Origin: Chloromonas sp. AAM2
Taxonomy: Eukaryota; Chlorophyta; Chlorophyceae; Chlamydomonadales; Chlamydomonadaceae
Direction of reading: 5' to 3'
Length of the DNA: 64,000 bases
NCBI GenBank assembly: GCA_004335635.1
Contig: QAXH01006238.1
Span: forward strand, 5,358 to 69,357
Shown: positions 12,688-25,300 of the stretch, in pieces
Layout: the number at the start of each line of letters is the position of its first letter
Numbering within the stretch: the first letter of the stretch is position 1
Position numbers and translations under genes: made by a program
The notes under the pieces: model-generated
The model's input: the letters and a program-made list of their open reading frames with translations, nothing else
The model's database searches: none
What the model was told of the DNA's origin: nothing

Positions 12688-13666
12688 ATGGCAACAAAGC
12701 CTGTGGGTGGTAAGGTTGGCGTGGAGGAGGACTCGGCTCCTATTCACAGGATCCGTATCACCCTCACGTCCAAGAACGTGGCTAACCTGGAGAAGGGTGA
12801 GAAGCTCATTATTGTCACAAGGGGACTGTTCTCTTAAGCATGGTATCAGTGGCAGCCACCTGCACGGCTGAGGGCATGCACACCATGCCCATGCATGGCA
12901 CCTGCATGACGAGATGACAGCAGCAGCTTCACACAAAAGCCGCAGTGCAACGCAGCGCCTGATCGCCCACGTGGATGCAGTGTGCACTGAACTCATCAAG
13001 GGTGCCAAGAACAAGAACCTGAAGGTGAAGGGCCCAGTGCGCATGCCAACCAAGGTGCTGAGGATCACCACCCGCAAGGGTCCATCCGGTCAGGGTACCA
13101 ACACCTTCGACACCTTTGAGATGAGGTGAGGAAATGCACGCCGAGATGTCGTTCACGAACAGCTGTTCACGACTACTTACTTGGTCTGGTATAAACTGGG
13201 CAACACAGGCGCTTGGCAGGTTGCACAGCAACACACGCTCTTCTTTTGCTGGAGTTGAATGCATGCAGCCATGCTGTGCAATTGCAGGATCCACAAGCGT
13301 TTGATTGATCTGCACTCACCCGCTGATGTGGTCAAGCAGATCACATCCATTCTGATTGAGCCCGGAGTCGAGGTAAGCAGTTGAAGCAATCGATTGTCTG
13401 TGAGCTGCCACACACCACACACGCACATGGGGCGCTCGTGTCACATCTCAGACTGTCAAGACTTTGCCGATTTCGCTTCCTGACCAAATGTCAATTCGAG
13501 CAATGTAACATGTTCTATGAGCTGGAGTCCACATGGTTAGGAGGGAATTGAGCCTGCAATACTTGTGCTGTCGCACGCATGCATGACCATTGTGTTGACC
13601 ATTTACACACCACGTGAACCTTTTTCGGTGCAATTGCAGGTGGAGGTGACCATCAACGACGCTTAA
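12688..13666 (+). CDS. RPS20: 40S ribosomal protein uS10 (RPS20)
   Basis: Small-subunit ribosomal protein uS10 of the cytosolic 40S subunit. Exons 12688-12796, 12981-13125, 13288-13372 and 13640-13666 join in phase to 121 residues; eukaryotic RPS20 is about 119. Recognisable blocks are [56 protein letters not shown] and the C-terminal [13 protein letters not shown]. The whole family length is present with no insertion. All introns are GT-AG and short. The start is fixed by the family N-terminus and by an A at -3 (GCAGATGG). Head-to-head with the FOP-like gene; convergent with tRNase Z. Confidence 0.97.
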
Positions 13667-13729
13667 GCTGAAAACTTGAACTGGGTGTATGGCTGTTGCC
13701 TGACATGATTGTACTGCTATGTATGCACG

Positions 13730-13734
13730 TGTAA
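13730..13734 (+). terminator. TGTAA polyadenylation signal of RPS20
   Basis: TGTAA 63 bases after the RPS20 stop codon, at the usual position of the green-algal polyadenylation signal. Confidence 0.65.
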
Positions 13735-14960
13735 TCATTGCTACACTCAGTTGCCCCGTTGCTGGCTTCAAAGCGATTGAGCAGTTCAGTTGACTCAGTT
13801 AGGTTGACTCAAACAACAACTGCAAATATCTCAGGCGTTGTCATGGTGCTGCAACGGGCATGTCCTCGTGACCTAAGGAACACGTAGCCCCTTCACTTGA
13901 TGCCCAAACTTCGGCTCCCTATCGCTCGGACGAGTTAGTGGCCTAACTCTCTCTTGATGTACCACGCGTCAAGGCTACACGTCAAAGCATACAACGTCAC
14001 GTCCTTCCACGCCCGCCAACGCCTAGTGTGCCTTGGGCTGCTTGCCCGTGACGTCTGGCCTGCTTATGCTGACGTTGGATGGATGAAAGTCTTGGGCTTG
14101 CGAATTGTAAAGTTGTGAGCAATCAACCATCTCCAGAAACAATTATCCAAAACAGAAAAGCCGGCTGTTCAGAATTAGAGGAGAGATGACACAGAGATGA
14201 TTGATTTGTTACATCAGAGCGTAACGTGCGCACAATTACAGGCACGGCCATGCAACTGCTTTTGTCACGATTTCCACAAGCCGCATATTAGTTACAAGGC
14301 GGAGTCCTGCAAGTTGGCCGAGGGCAAAAGGTCAGCTGAGGGCAGAGATCAACATCAAGGCTCTCAACGGAGCAATGAGATGCATCTGTGCCGCCATGGC
14401 AGCCATGAGTCCGGGTGGCTCATCCAACTCAACTCAACTGACTGTGAAGGCACCACTTGTTGCATGGCAGGGCTGGGCAGAATCCTGCTGCTGAATAACC
14501 CTGATTGAACTTCGAATTGAATAAATCTACAAGCGTAGCAACCAAGTGCCAGGCAAATGACGTCAGAATCTGACCATACTAGCGAACGTGCTTGCCTTGG
14601 TGCCTAACCTTCCATACAAGGCGACAGGATGCACAGCTCAGTCACGCACAGGGGGTGAGTGAGTGGGTGGTGGGGTGAGGGAGGGAGTGTATGTTTTACA
14701 TTTGTATCGTCTGACAAGTCGAACAGAAGATCATTTGTTTATTTTATAGATGTGGGTGTGGACCCGAGGCATGATGTCATGGGAGTGACATGGACGTGAG
14801 TCCATGTACAATTTGCTGCCACCGTACAGGATCCCCCTCATCCGTCTGCCTGGATCAGTTTACTGAGAGAGATACCAAGGGAGGTGAACATTTTGGCTCA
14901 GTAGCCCCCACATGCGGATTGATGGCACATGAAGCTGGAACAAGACAATGGTTCAGAGCA
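13735..14960. other. intergenic between convergent RPS20 and tRNase Z
   Basis: No exon-like stretch with splice signals is visible. A G/T-rich patch (GGGTGAGTGAGTGGGTGGTG) lies near 14650-14695. The open frame at 14197-14508 has no family resemblance and no supporting signals. Confidence 0.5.
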
Positions 14961-17900
14961 TCAATCTTTGTCCTTTCCTGCCGATAGCACCACATCTAGG
15001 TAAGGACTGACCAGGGAGGGCAGCCAAGGCAGAGCAGACAGCTGGACATCCATGCCGTCAAAGGCAACGGCATGCGTGCTTCCAGGAAGGTGTCTGGGTG
15101 TGCGAGTAGGCACTTGGCAACTGTCATTCACATTAGGTGCCTGCTCTGCCTCAGTGTTGCAAACAGCTGGCATGCATGAATATGAATCGTTTGTCCGGTG
15201 TTCACGGTCATGATGTGCACCACAACAGCCATCATGTTGCAGGCGCATGCTGTGAAGCGGCTGATTCTGTGTGTCCACTGTGTCATCGTCGCTCTCGTTT
15301 GTCAGCCCCAGCCCGGCAGGCACTCTTGGGTACCGCTGGCTAAAGTGTGTCAGAATGGTCCGGTACGCCTACGATCACGCATGCAGCAACATGGAGGCAC
15401 TGGCTGTGGCCGGTTGCCTTGGTTTCAGGTCCCAGGCGAGGCCTACAGTGCTTCCAGGTGGCTTCGCCCAAACCTCATCAGCCTGCCAACTATGTACCGG
15501 CACACAAAGCATCCTTCTCCCTGCAGCAGCAGCGGCAGCAGCTTACCTTCATCTTTGCTGCTGCATCCAAAGCCTCCGCACTGGTACTGTGCCGCTTGTT
15601 GACAGCCTACAGGCACCATGGGGCGCACATGGCCGTGGTCATACACCCAGCAAACTTGTCAGACGATGCACTGCTTTGTGGACACGCAGCTGACATGGTT
15701 TGACTGCACTGCAGCTGTCATGGTTTGACTGCACTGCAGCTGACATGGTTTGACTGCACTGCAGTCAAGCGGGTCGCCAAGGCCCTTTAAGGCCCCGATG
15801 GTCAGTCTACCTGGTGCTGAAGGCTTGGCTCAAAGGTTGCCTCGTGAATGAGCAGTGTGGCGCCTGCCCCTGCCCTTGCAAGCGCATCACAGGGCCGTGT
15901 GTCGCCTGCACATGTTGCAACAAAGGCAAAAACTCTGGAGTACAGGCTGATTAGGCAGAGGCATGCAGCAAGCCACAGCATTGGATGCAGACAGTTGAAG
16001 GCCAGCAAGCACAGACCAGGTGTGCATGTACAGCCAAACCATGTAATCTGTTTACAGCAGGGAAGCGGTCACAAGACACAGAAATGCATGGGCACTACCG
16101 GACACACCCTGAGCAAGAAGGCAAAACGAGCGAGGCAAACACACAACAGGCATGATCGCTCAAGGGAAGGCAGACGAGGGAATAAGCCACCTAGGCAAAC
16201 GTCACACTGGCTCTAGCAAGCACTTAAGACAGTTGAGCAGTTTACTTAGAAGACAAGTTGAGACATCTGCCTCAGGACAAACGTTGCAAGGCACGTGCAG
16301 CCTCACGCACCCGAGTACACAAGTTTCCAGCCGTCCCTGTGCAACAGCACCAGCCCATAGGCGTCACTGCAGTGCTGCACGGGCACAGAGCACCACTGCA
16401 CCAGTCCCGCGCCCTGCGGCCCGAGCTCTGCCCACTGTGCTCTCAGCTGCAGTCCCTCCTCGTGCTGACCTGAGGCGCCCTGTGGCTGCAGACCAGGCCG
16501 ACCAGGCTGCGGCTGGTCTGACCGGAACTGCCTGCATGGGCATAATCAAGTCGATGGATTGACACGCAAAACTGAACGGTGACGTCACTAATAACTGTGA
16601 TTTAGAAAAGATTCTGTTGAAGCAAGTCATCTTGAGTCAAGATTCTTAACACGGTGCAGCCAGTGGTGGCTAGTTAGGTGGGACCGAAGCCAAAGTTCAT
16701 GCATTCACCTGCAATGTACGAAATTGGTCTTGTAGCCGTGTGTCTGATGCAAATGTGCAAGCCAGGGCTGCATGTCATGCGGGCCCGCTACCAGCAACGG
16801 CTTGGCACCGGGGTCTCGTGCGGCCAGCAGGCCGGGCAGGCCCAGGCAGTGGTCTGCATGGCGGTGCGATATCCACACGCAGCGCAGCCTGGCCAGCCGC
16901 TCCCGCGCCCCCTGCATGCCCATGCAGCGCTGCAGTGCGCCCCATGTGCCCTCGCCACAGTCCATGAGGAGGCTGCCCTGGGGCCCTGGGAGATCCAACA
17001 GGATGGCGCTGGGACCCCTGCAGACAAATACACCCAGTGTAACGATAGGGTAGCACATTTCACAGCCAGCGACGCACAATGCCACATGTAACATTACAAT
17101 ACGTGCGTGTACCGCTACTGAGATGGCACATGGTTTAGCATTGATGGCCTTATTATCCACCAAAAAAAAGATGTTTGCCAGTTCTGGGACAACTCAAGAG
17201 ACGCCACTGGATCCTGACTGGGTGATCTGACTTGACAATCAATCCCGAATAGCATGCCGGCATCTACAACGCTAGAAAGCCATGATGTGACTTCTGTCCG
17301 TACTAGTCCCAAATCCTTGCCCACGCAGACTTGACAGCATATCAAGTGCGACTTGGCTGGTCACCCGAGTTACCCGGCTTGCCTGTACTTGGACGGCTCT
17401 GCGCTGCCAGTGCCCAGAAATAACACACTGGTGGCCGCTGCTGCGGGGCCCAGCACACACGCTGGAGCGTCCTCCAACCACGTGGGTGTGACAGGAGTAA
17501 CCGAACAAGAAACAGAGGCAGTGGTACCTGCTTCTTGCTGAGTGGCAGGTGTATGGGCCACGGAGCTGCCAGAGGTATGATCTGCATGCGGCTGCGCCTC
17601 AGTTTGTGTGCTGTTGGGTGCTGCTTTCTTGACTGCTTCCGATGTGCATGGCGTGACTGCAGGTGGCTTTGCTTTTGCCTGCATGAAGGCTCTGAGTCGT
17701 TGTGCAGCAGTACGATTGACGGTAGTCGGGGTCTGCACTGGTGCAGTGTCATTGCTGGCGCTCTGGACCGCTGCATGCTGACCGGTAGCGCTAGGACAGC
17801 TAGATTGGCCCGGGCATGCTAGTTGGGTGCTGTCTGTGCACACCCGCTTGGTGGGAGGCTGGTCTTCGGAAGGCAAAGGTGCTGATCTGCTGCCTGACTT

Positions 17901-20361
17901 CTGAAGCTGGGCTTGGTCGGTGCCAGGCGGTGGATATGGTGGAGGGTGGGGTGGCGGTACAGGGCCACGCGGGCCATGTGGTGGCCAGGCCTGACCAGGC
18001 CCTGGAAACTGACTAGAAGCCATGTAACTGCCATGCAGCTGATGAGGGTGCCGCACATGCCAGCCTGGGGCCCAAGGAGGAGCTGGGTGCTGCGTGTGCA
18101 CATGCGGCTGCCACCCTGGCTGCTGGCCCTGCCACATGGGTGGTGGTGCAGGCATGCCTTGCTGGGGTGGGGCTGTGTGATGAGTGGCTGCATGTGGCAT
18201 GGGCTGATGCCCTCCGTTCCATGCGGCAAGGTGGGGCATGGGTACCTGATGGTGTCCGGGCCATAGTGGGCTGACGTGGTGTGTTCCAGGAGCCTGGGAA
18301 GCTGCGGCTGCTTGGGCTGGAGGGGTAGTGTGGCAGGTGCCATTGCCATGGTGCGCATGCACCTGTCCTGGTCCAGCGGGTAGCATGCGCATTTGGGCAG
18401 GGGACCGTGCCTTGGCCACGTGCTGTGTGCACGCGAGCATGGCTGCTGAAATGGAATCACGGACCCCCTGTGCAGGCAGGAGAAGGCAGATTGCCATGCA
18501 TACGTCCCTCGGCCTTTAGGCAGGCAAGACAGTAGTCCAAATGCCGAGCTGTGCCATCCGTCACAGAATGCATATGCATGCCATGGGGCAGCCCCAGACT
18601 GAGGCCTGCAAAGACATAGGGGTGCTGCCCAACCCCTGCTAGTGATTCTTTGACTACATACCGATTACCATCATGCGCCTGCGATAACAGGCATGTCTAC
18701 GACCAACTATATGCCCCACACCACGTGCCTGATGCCCCTTTGCAGAACCCCAACCACCTGCATCTATCCCGTCCTTTTCCTCCGCCTTACCTGTAGCATG
18801 CGTGGCATGTTTGAATCATCTGGAGCACTGAGCACCTCCTCCCACACTTTGCCAATGTCCAGCTGCTGCTCTGCTTGAGGCTGAAGAAGCACACAAGGCT
18901 GCCCAGCACAGCTGCTGCCCTGGTGTTGCGTGCCCATCGCAGCAGGGGTCTGGCCTTGTGCACTTTGTGTTTCCACAGTGGGTTCTCCCGTGCCAGGAAG
19001 GGCGCAGTGCATACGCCATAGCAGCCCCATGTGTGCAACCTTGGGGGCTGGTAGGGCCTGTGCCTGGGTGGGCTGTGTCATAGGCTCTGTGCCAGCAACC
19101 GAGGGGTCCAAATCTGCTGCCGAGGCACGATTACCATTCTGCTGTGATGGCCTGGGCTCTTCATTGGGCATGCCGGGTGCACATGTATTGGGCGGGTTGC
19201 TGGGTGGTGTCAGGTGGCGGAGGGGGGCAGGCAGGGGGAACAGCTGAGGGCTGAGAAGGTGCAGCCGCGCTGTGACACGTGCCGATGCATGGAAGCCCAG
19301 ACCTGCGGCCATGCTGCTCGTGTCATGTGCAGGCTGTGCATGTCTGGTGCTGTCTCCTTGTGGCAACAGCACGCTGTCCAGAGAACTCATAGCAGTGGCC
19401 TTGCTACCCAGCTCTGCTCCTACGAACAGCTGATGGCCTGGCAGGCTGGCTGCCCATTGCTTGTAGTCTTTATGGTGCAAGACGTTTGCTGGTGACAGAT
19501 GCACAACGGACTTCAGCCGGCTGCGGAGATGAGGTTGGGCTGCCAAAGCATGCAGAAGTGCATGCTGCCGCAGGCTGCTGAGCGCTTCCATGCTTGGGAC
19601 ACAGAGCACGAGCATGAGCACGTCATGTGGTGCATGGATGTGCACCATGTAGCCTAGCAAGTGTCTCTGACCAGCAGGCTCCATTCGTGGTATGGCTGGT
19701 CGTGCCGGCATCTGTTGGCGTGGATGACTGATGCTGCCTGGCACAATCCCAGCCCCAGCCCCTGATACCGGTTGAAGCACTGCTTCTGACTGTTCAGGTG
19801 CACGTGTGTTCCATGTGTCAGTGGCCTGTCTGAGAGTTAGCAGGGCTGCATGACGTGAAGGGTTCTGGAACCGCTGTGTGGGTACATGTCGTTGCGGGCC
19901 CCTGCCTGAAGCCAGCCCTGTCCCTCTGCGCAGCACACCACCAAGGCGCCCCCTGCCGGATGCTGGTGTGGCACTGGACGCGAACAGTTTGTCTAACGCG
20001 TGAAATGCAGCCTCCTGCTTGGTTGGCTGTGTGGGCTGTACACCATTGCTCATGCGTTCATCACCAGAGCTGCTCTGACTCTCGCTGCTCTCACTCTTGC
20101 TCTCACTGTCACTATCACTGCTGGAGCTGGTGCTGGTGCTCTTGCTGCCGCCAACGGCCTTGTCAGCCCCAGCAACAGCTGCTTGAGGCTGACAGTTGCC
20201 TGCACATGCGCCAGCCTGGGCTGTACAGGTGTCCACCTGGGCTGTACAGGTGTCCACCTGGGCTGTACAGGTGTCCACCTGGGCAGGGGATCCGTGAGCA
20301 CGTTTGACCTCAGCACTGCTACTGGTATCGCAGGAGCTGCTCTCACCACCACCTGCACTGC

Positions 20362-20395
<34 letters not shown>

Positions 20396-22044
20396 AGTGT
20401 CACTGTCAACGCTGGCAGTAGCAGGTTGAGGCAGAGGGACGTTGTGTTTGGCTGCAGACACATGCGCTGTGGGGCCGCTGCTCGCAAGCGTCTGCAGCCA
20501 TTCAGACATCTGCCAGCCCGGGTCACAGGGCCACAGGGCAGCCACATGCACGACGTCATCCTCATAGCACGTGTGGGCTTCTGCTGGTTCTGATTCGATC
20601 TCCATGCTGCAGCCTGCAGGTGGCACTGGCGGGGTGTATGCGGCTGCCTGTTCGGCAGGCACAGCTGCTGTAGCTGTTGCAGGCTGGGCAGGCTGGCGGC
20701 TGGCAGCCTGGACTGAGGTCTTCCAGCCCGGCTGTTGTGGTGTGCATGTGGTCACAGCATCCGCTGGTGCACACACACGGCGTACAGTCACCAGCGGGTG
20801 GCGCCACTTGACAAAGGCTCCCATCTGGCACAGCTCCGCTCCTACCCCTACATGGTTGAGCAGGCGTGACACCGAGCTCAGTGACCTGCATCTAGGGCAT
20901 TCCAACAAAACCACCCGCTACCTTGCAATGGACACGGTAAACAGAACCTCTTAGATGAACCACTTGATGTTTTGAGTAGACGAGACGAATGCCAGCAGTT
21001 GGTACAAGGGCTCTGCCTTGACTGAGTGTCCCTGGCGGAAAGGAAGCCTGCGGCCTATCTGTAGGCATAGGTCAACTTGTCTGGTGAGAGCCAGCTGTGG
21101 AGCGCTGACTGCACGTGCAATCTCCAGTGCGATTACGATAAGATTTGGGTGCAGGTTTGCTTGTGGCTGCCCTATCACGCTGTACCACCATGGCCACATT
21201 CAGGACCAGCATCAGGCCTCCTGCCTCACACGCACCTGGTTGCCCCACCAACATGACTGCGCCATGGCCGTCTGACTTGAGACGCAGCAGCAGCCCGCCA
21301 GCGCCACCCTGCGTGACAATAGCGCACACATGTTCACGACAACGTTGTCATGTGTTCATGTGATGATAGTTGTCAGAATCATGTACCGTTATATGTGTTG
21401 TTCGTCCAACACTAACTCATGATTATAAGTGACAACACAGACGGCTGTCGTCAAACCTGCACATTCAAGTGCCTGGAGGAACTGGATTGATAAGTGACAA
21501 CTGTCTTCGTATCTCATGCACAACATGATGTCGGCACCGGGTAATCCTCGCTACTGCTGGAAATGTACCAGTATGCGGAGACATAGACCCTCTCGTGTAC
21601 AGGCCCTGGACGTGTGCACGCACCAGTGCTTCAGGAGTGCTGCCCATCACCATGACCGCCCTGAGCCCGCTGCCTGGCCGGGTGCGGTGCTCCAGCACCA
21701 GCCTGGACAGGCCCTCAGGTACGTTGAACAGGTACTGCGAACATGGCGGGCGGAAGTAAGCACCAGATTGAGCTGCTGCCAGGCTGGGAGCATGCCATAG
21801 ATATGTATGCGCAGCGTGTTGTTGCTAACAGTACACTGCATTCACGAGGCAAGGAGCCTGCCAGCAGCGCAGCAGAGTAGTGAGGACCATGCATTATGTG
21901 GTTGCGTTTGTATCTGGAAGCAACGCTCACTTGGACTTGGGAAGGCGGCCCAGACCCCAGGGTACGTTTCTTTCCCTGTGGGACTGACAGCAGGATGCAT
22001 GGGCTGACGCCATCAGCACCAGCTGTAAGGCAGGTGACTTCCAT
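14961..22044 (-). CDS. long-form tRNase Z (ELAC2 type)
   Basis: Zinc endonuclease that removes the 3' trailer of precursor tRNAs. Exons: 22044-21931, 21734-21624, 21308-21236, 20847-18791, 18467-17383, 17017-16709, 16531-16311, 15905-15811, 15606-15547, 15368-14961. All are in phase, giving 1510 residues. The N-terminal half has YLFNVPEGLSRLVLEHR and, later, VVHLSPANV..KDYKQW, both typical of long tRNase Z. The C-terminal half has LGTGSAEPSKYR, DCGEGTW (from about 1166), SHRHADH (about 1197), LVYSGDT (about 1322), LLIHEATFE and HFSQRYP, so all metal-binding motifs are intact. Human ELAC2 has 826 residues. The extra length is disordered: poly-Ser, a 7-residue Cys-containing repeat and Pro/His/Gln-rich sequence in exons 4 and 5. 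The intron after exon 5 appears to be GC-AG. Compartment not resolved; no obvious targeting peptide. Confidence 0.95.
15688..15765. repeat. 25-bp tandem repeat, 3 copies
   Basis: Three near-identical copies of GCTGACATGGTTTGACTGCA-CTGCA in the tRNase Z intron between exons 15905-15811 and 15606-15547. Confidence 0.85.
17175..17191 (+). repeat. TTGCCAGTTCTGGGACA element, single arm
   Basis: The same 17-mer forms both arms of an inverted repeat at 50315-50368. This copy stands alone in the putative GC-AG intron of tRNase Z. It may be one end of a degraded miniature transposon. Confidence 0.55.
20215..20290 (-). repeat. in-frame 21-bp coding repeat in tRNase Z
   Basis: Tandem 21-bp units (TGTACAGGTGTCCACCTGGG plus C on the + strand) encode repeated AQVDTCT in exon 4 of tRNase Z: three perfect units and a fourth, altered one. 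Being a multiple of three it keeps the frame. Confidence 0.9.
20348..20397 (-). repeat. poly-serine coding repeat in tRNase Z
   Basis: A (CTG/GCT)n trinucleotide run read on the minus strand as about eleven consecutive serines in exon 4 of tRNase Z. Probably length-variable between strains (inference). Confidence 0.9.
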
Positions 22045-22330
22045 GTTCGAGTACCGAGGGATTGCAAAGGGTGGGCCGCCGCCAGGGCAGGACCTTACGT
22101 CGTCATCGCATGCACATGGAGGTCAACTGTGCCCAGACACGGATACCGAGTCTCCTGTTGGCTGTACATCCAAGTTAATGTGTGATGCAGTGGAAGCAGC
22201 CTTCACGTGAATGTTCTGTTGTGATGCAGCAGAGTGCCATGTTCATCTATCCGCTCATCTACCAGCCGTTTCTACGGACCCGGCATTGACATGTACCATC
22301 ACCCAAGTGGCCCACGCAGAAGGAGCCGAT
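22045..22330. promoter_or_regulatory. divergent promoter region, tRNase Z and coiled-coil gene
   Basis: Only 286 bp separate the two start codons. No TATA box or other named element was recognised. Confidence 0.5.
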
Positions 22331-25300
22331 ATGGCGTCCCCTACTGCCCTTACGAAGCCTATTTTGAGCACTAAAGAGCCCTGGCGGAGGATGCGGCGCA
22401 CCGCTCTCGTGTGCATCGATGAGCTGAGCACAATCCTGCTCACCTCTGGCTTCAAGACAGCCGAGGAAACCCGAGGCACTCTCCTGCTCAAGCAACTCCA
22501 GGACCTTTGGCTGGGACTGGACGTGATTTGGGACAATCAGCAGGCCTCACACTTGCTTGAAAAGGTGGGGGTTGCAGGACATGTTGGCAGTTAGTGAGGC
22601 GGGTAGCTGAGGGTGACCTGGTGATGAAGCAGAATCATGCACATGTGCACAATGCAGCATTGAGTTCCAAGGGTACTGCACTGGGTCAAGGCGTCTGACG
22701 TAACACCCGAAGAAAGGTCATGGCTGACTGACGGCATGGCTGACATACTCACCAAGGGTTAGTCAGAAGAAAAGCCGTGGCGCTGTAGTCTTTCACCGAT
22801 GATGCATAACAAAGCAGATGCACAGGCACAGGTGGCTGGTGTGGCATGTGCTTGCTGTCCGTGTACCTTCGTGCTCCCTCCCTTGTCCGTGCAGGGACGC
22901 TACATGAAAGAACGCCAAGACCACAAGCATGAATTACAAAAGGTGAGAGCAGCACTTCGGGCACCTCATGGCAGCGTTTAAAGGAAACTGATATGCGACT
23001 TGAACTCAATTTTGATTTTGGCTTCTGAAGCAAGTAGTGGATACCCGCGCCACTTGGCCTACTCATTGGGACGCCAGGCTCTACCATCCGGTTTGGCCTG
23101 TGTCTTCTGATGTGTATTTGCCTGACATTCCAACTCGCTGACCTCAACCATTTGATTCTCCAGGTTGACATGCATCCAGGTTGCCTTAGGTTGCAAACAA
23201 GGCTGCCACTTGACTGTTGTGGGGTTTTTTTTTGCTTCGAGGCAGGGGGGGTGTTAAAAAGTCCGTGACCCTATGATCAAAAATGGCCTCGGCTTCTTGA
23301 AAACTGGACACTTTTGGAAACCACCCAGAAACGGCTCAGAATTACATGAAAAGGGGCTCAATCGAACGCTCTCGTCAAGGCCTATCCCCTGGACAACTTG
23401 GTTGCACAGTTTACTTGAACACTGCCTCACTTACGGGTCATCAAAGCCCAGCCGGCCCTAACCGAACTCTAACTGCCACCCATGTCTCAGGCCATGGGGG
23501 CATGCCAAAGGTGAACTTCACTTCCAAGGTATGCAAGCACGTCCCGCTCTGCACTTTGGATCGCTGCTTGCGTGACCTGCGGCCTGGCGCTGCAGGTGAC
23601 GCAGGCCACGCCAGCGCCGGCACCCTCTGACACTTCCACAGCCCATAACAAACCATCCACAAGGCCAACCTGGGAAATGAAGGTGGTTTTGGTCAAATCT
23701 TAACGAGCTGCAACCAGCCACTTCAAAAGCCTTGAATTCGTGGTGATTGAGCCGTAAAACAAGAAATACTCAAAAAGGTCAAAAAAGTAGCTCGGGCCTT
23801 GCGGAGGACTTTCAAACCACCCAGTCAACCATCTCACCTGAAGCCTTGGATTCGAGCTCCTTACACCGTCAGCATTCGTGCATGTGGTTCAGAGGTACCC
23901 ACTCCCTCATATGGTCATTTTCTATTTAAATCCCCCCCCCTTTCAAGGTGTGCGAAAAAAACAATGCCAGAGAGGCAAGCTACTGGTCTGTCAACACCGT
24001 TGAACGCCTGGAGTCTGGAACCTGACCTGGCACTTGAACCGTTTGCTAGGGACAAGAGGTTGCATTTCTTCAGCGCCGGAGGACTCGAGGATCAGACAGG
24101 TAAACGTGCAAGGCCCATAGCATGGCCCCTCCACTTGCTGTCTTGCACAGGCTCATAAGGAGGAGCAGCTAGCCCAGGCGGCCGTGACCCAGCCCTTGAA
24201 CTGTGCACGCAGTGACGTACAGGACCTGCCGCAGAGCATTCGGGCCCTGGCGGAGGAATGCAGGGTGAGAGGGGGGTGGAGGAGCAGTGTGCGTGGAACC
24301 TGGACCATTGATGTCTGTCTGCTTGGACTGGGGCCTGGGGTGGGAGTGAGGGCTGGGGTAAGGGTGATGACAAATGTCAAGAACATCACCAGGCATGCAA
24401 TCTGGACTGAGTAATCAGCCTGATGCTCTGCAGGGCAAGTGTGTCCAAGCAGTAGCTGTGCAACACAGGTATGAAGCGCTTGACAGGGCTGGCCATCTGG
24501 TTGGACACCCTGCAGTGGTTGAGTCACAGGGTGTCCCAACCCCACATGGGCACCCATGTGCACTGTTCTGCATGCAGGCGTTGCGTTGCAAGCTGCGCGG
24601 CTACAAGCTGCGTGCCACACGCGCCGAACGTGTGGTGGAGGAGGCGGAGACAGCCATCTTCCGCTTGGAAATGGAAAACGCCACACTGCACGGGCAGCTC
24701 AAGGTGGGTCAGGGATCAGTAGCAGACCATGGGCTGCTTACATGGATTGGATGCATTTGGGTATGCAGCGATTGTCTTGTTGTGCGCATGCCCCTCTTTC
24801 ATAAGCAACGTTCATTGCCGTATCCCGCACTGTGTTGCAACGTTGAGCACATGCTCCCGCATGGCGCCTCTGGACAGGCCGTCAAACCGCGCATGTACCG
24901 ACTCATGCAACAGGGCAGGCAGATGAATCTTTTCGCTTGTACCTCAAGTGCCGAGGAATCTCTTGAGCAGACTCATTGCCTTCCAATGCCCATGCAGTGC
25001 AGGCCAGTGCAGTAGTGTCTGACAATCTGGCGTGTTGGGTGCATGCAGGAGTGTCAGGTCAGCCCAGAAGGGGTAGCGGAGCTGCGGTGGCACATGAAGG
25101 CATGTGATGGCAAGGATCAGGTCATCAAGGTGCACCACCTAGCATGGAGAATGAATTGGCATCCATGTGCACCAGCTGTCAGGAACACCATCCCATTGTA
25201 CTGAACAATCTCCATGTTATTTCTTGTTTCAGGTACACAAGGTATGGCGTTGCGTGCGTGTATGCTGCTCGACTGGACAGAATGCACCACTCAATAGCTG

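Noticed and set aside
13448..13771. Minus-strand open frame over the last RPS20 exons
   Set aside because: Antisense to a certain gene and without family resemblance.
14197..14508. 103-codon plus-strand open frame after RPS20
   Set aside because: No domain, no splice or promoter signals, composition like the surrounding non-coding sequence.
20000..20593. Plus-strand frame rich in Ala/Thr over the serine-rich exon
   Set aside because: Antisense shadow of the tRNase Z low-complexity exon.
24433..24469. Extra exon of the coiled-coil gene (GKCVQAVAVQH)
   Set aside because: It has CTGCAG before and GTATGA after, but its length breaks the phase-0 pattern of all other exons.
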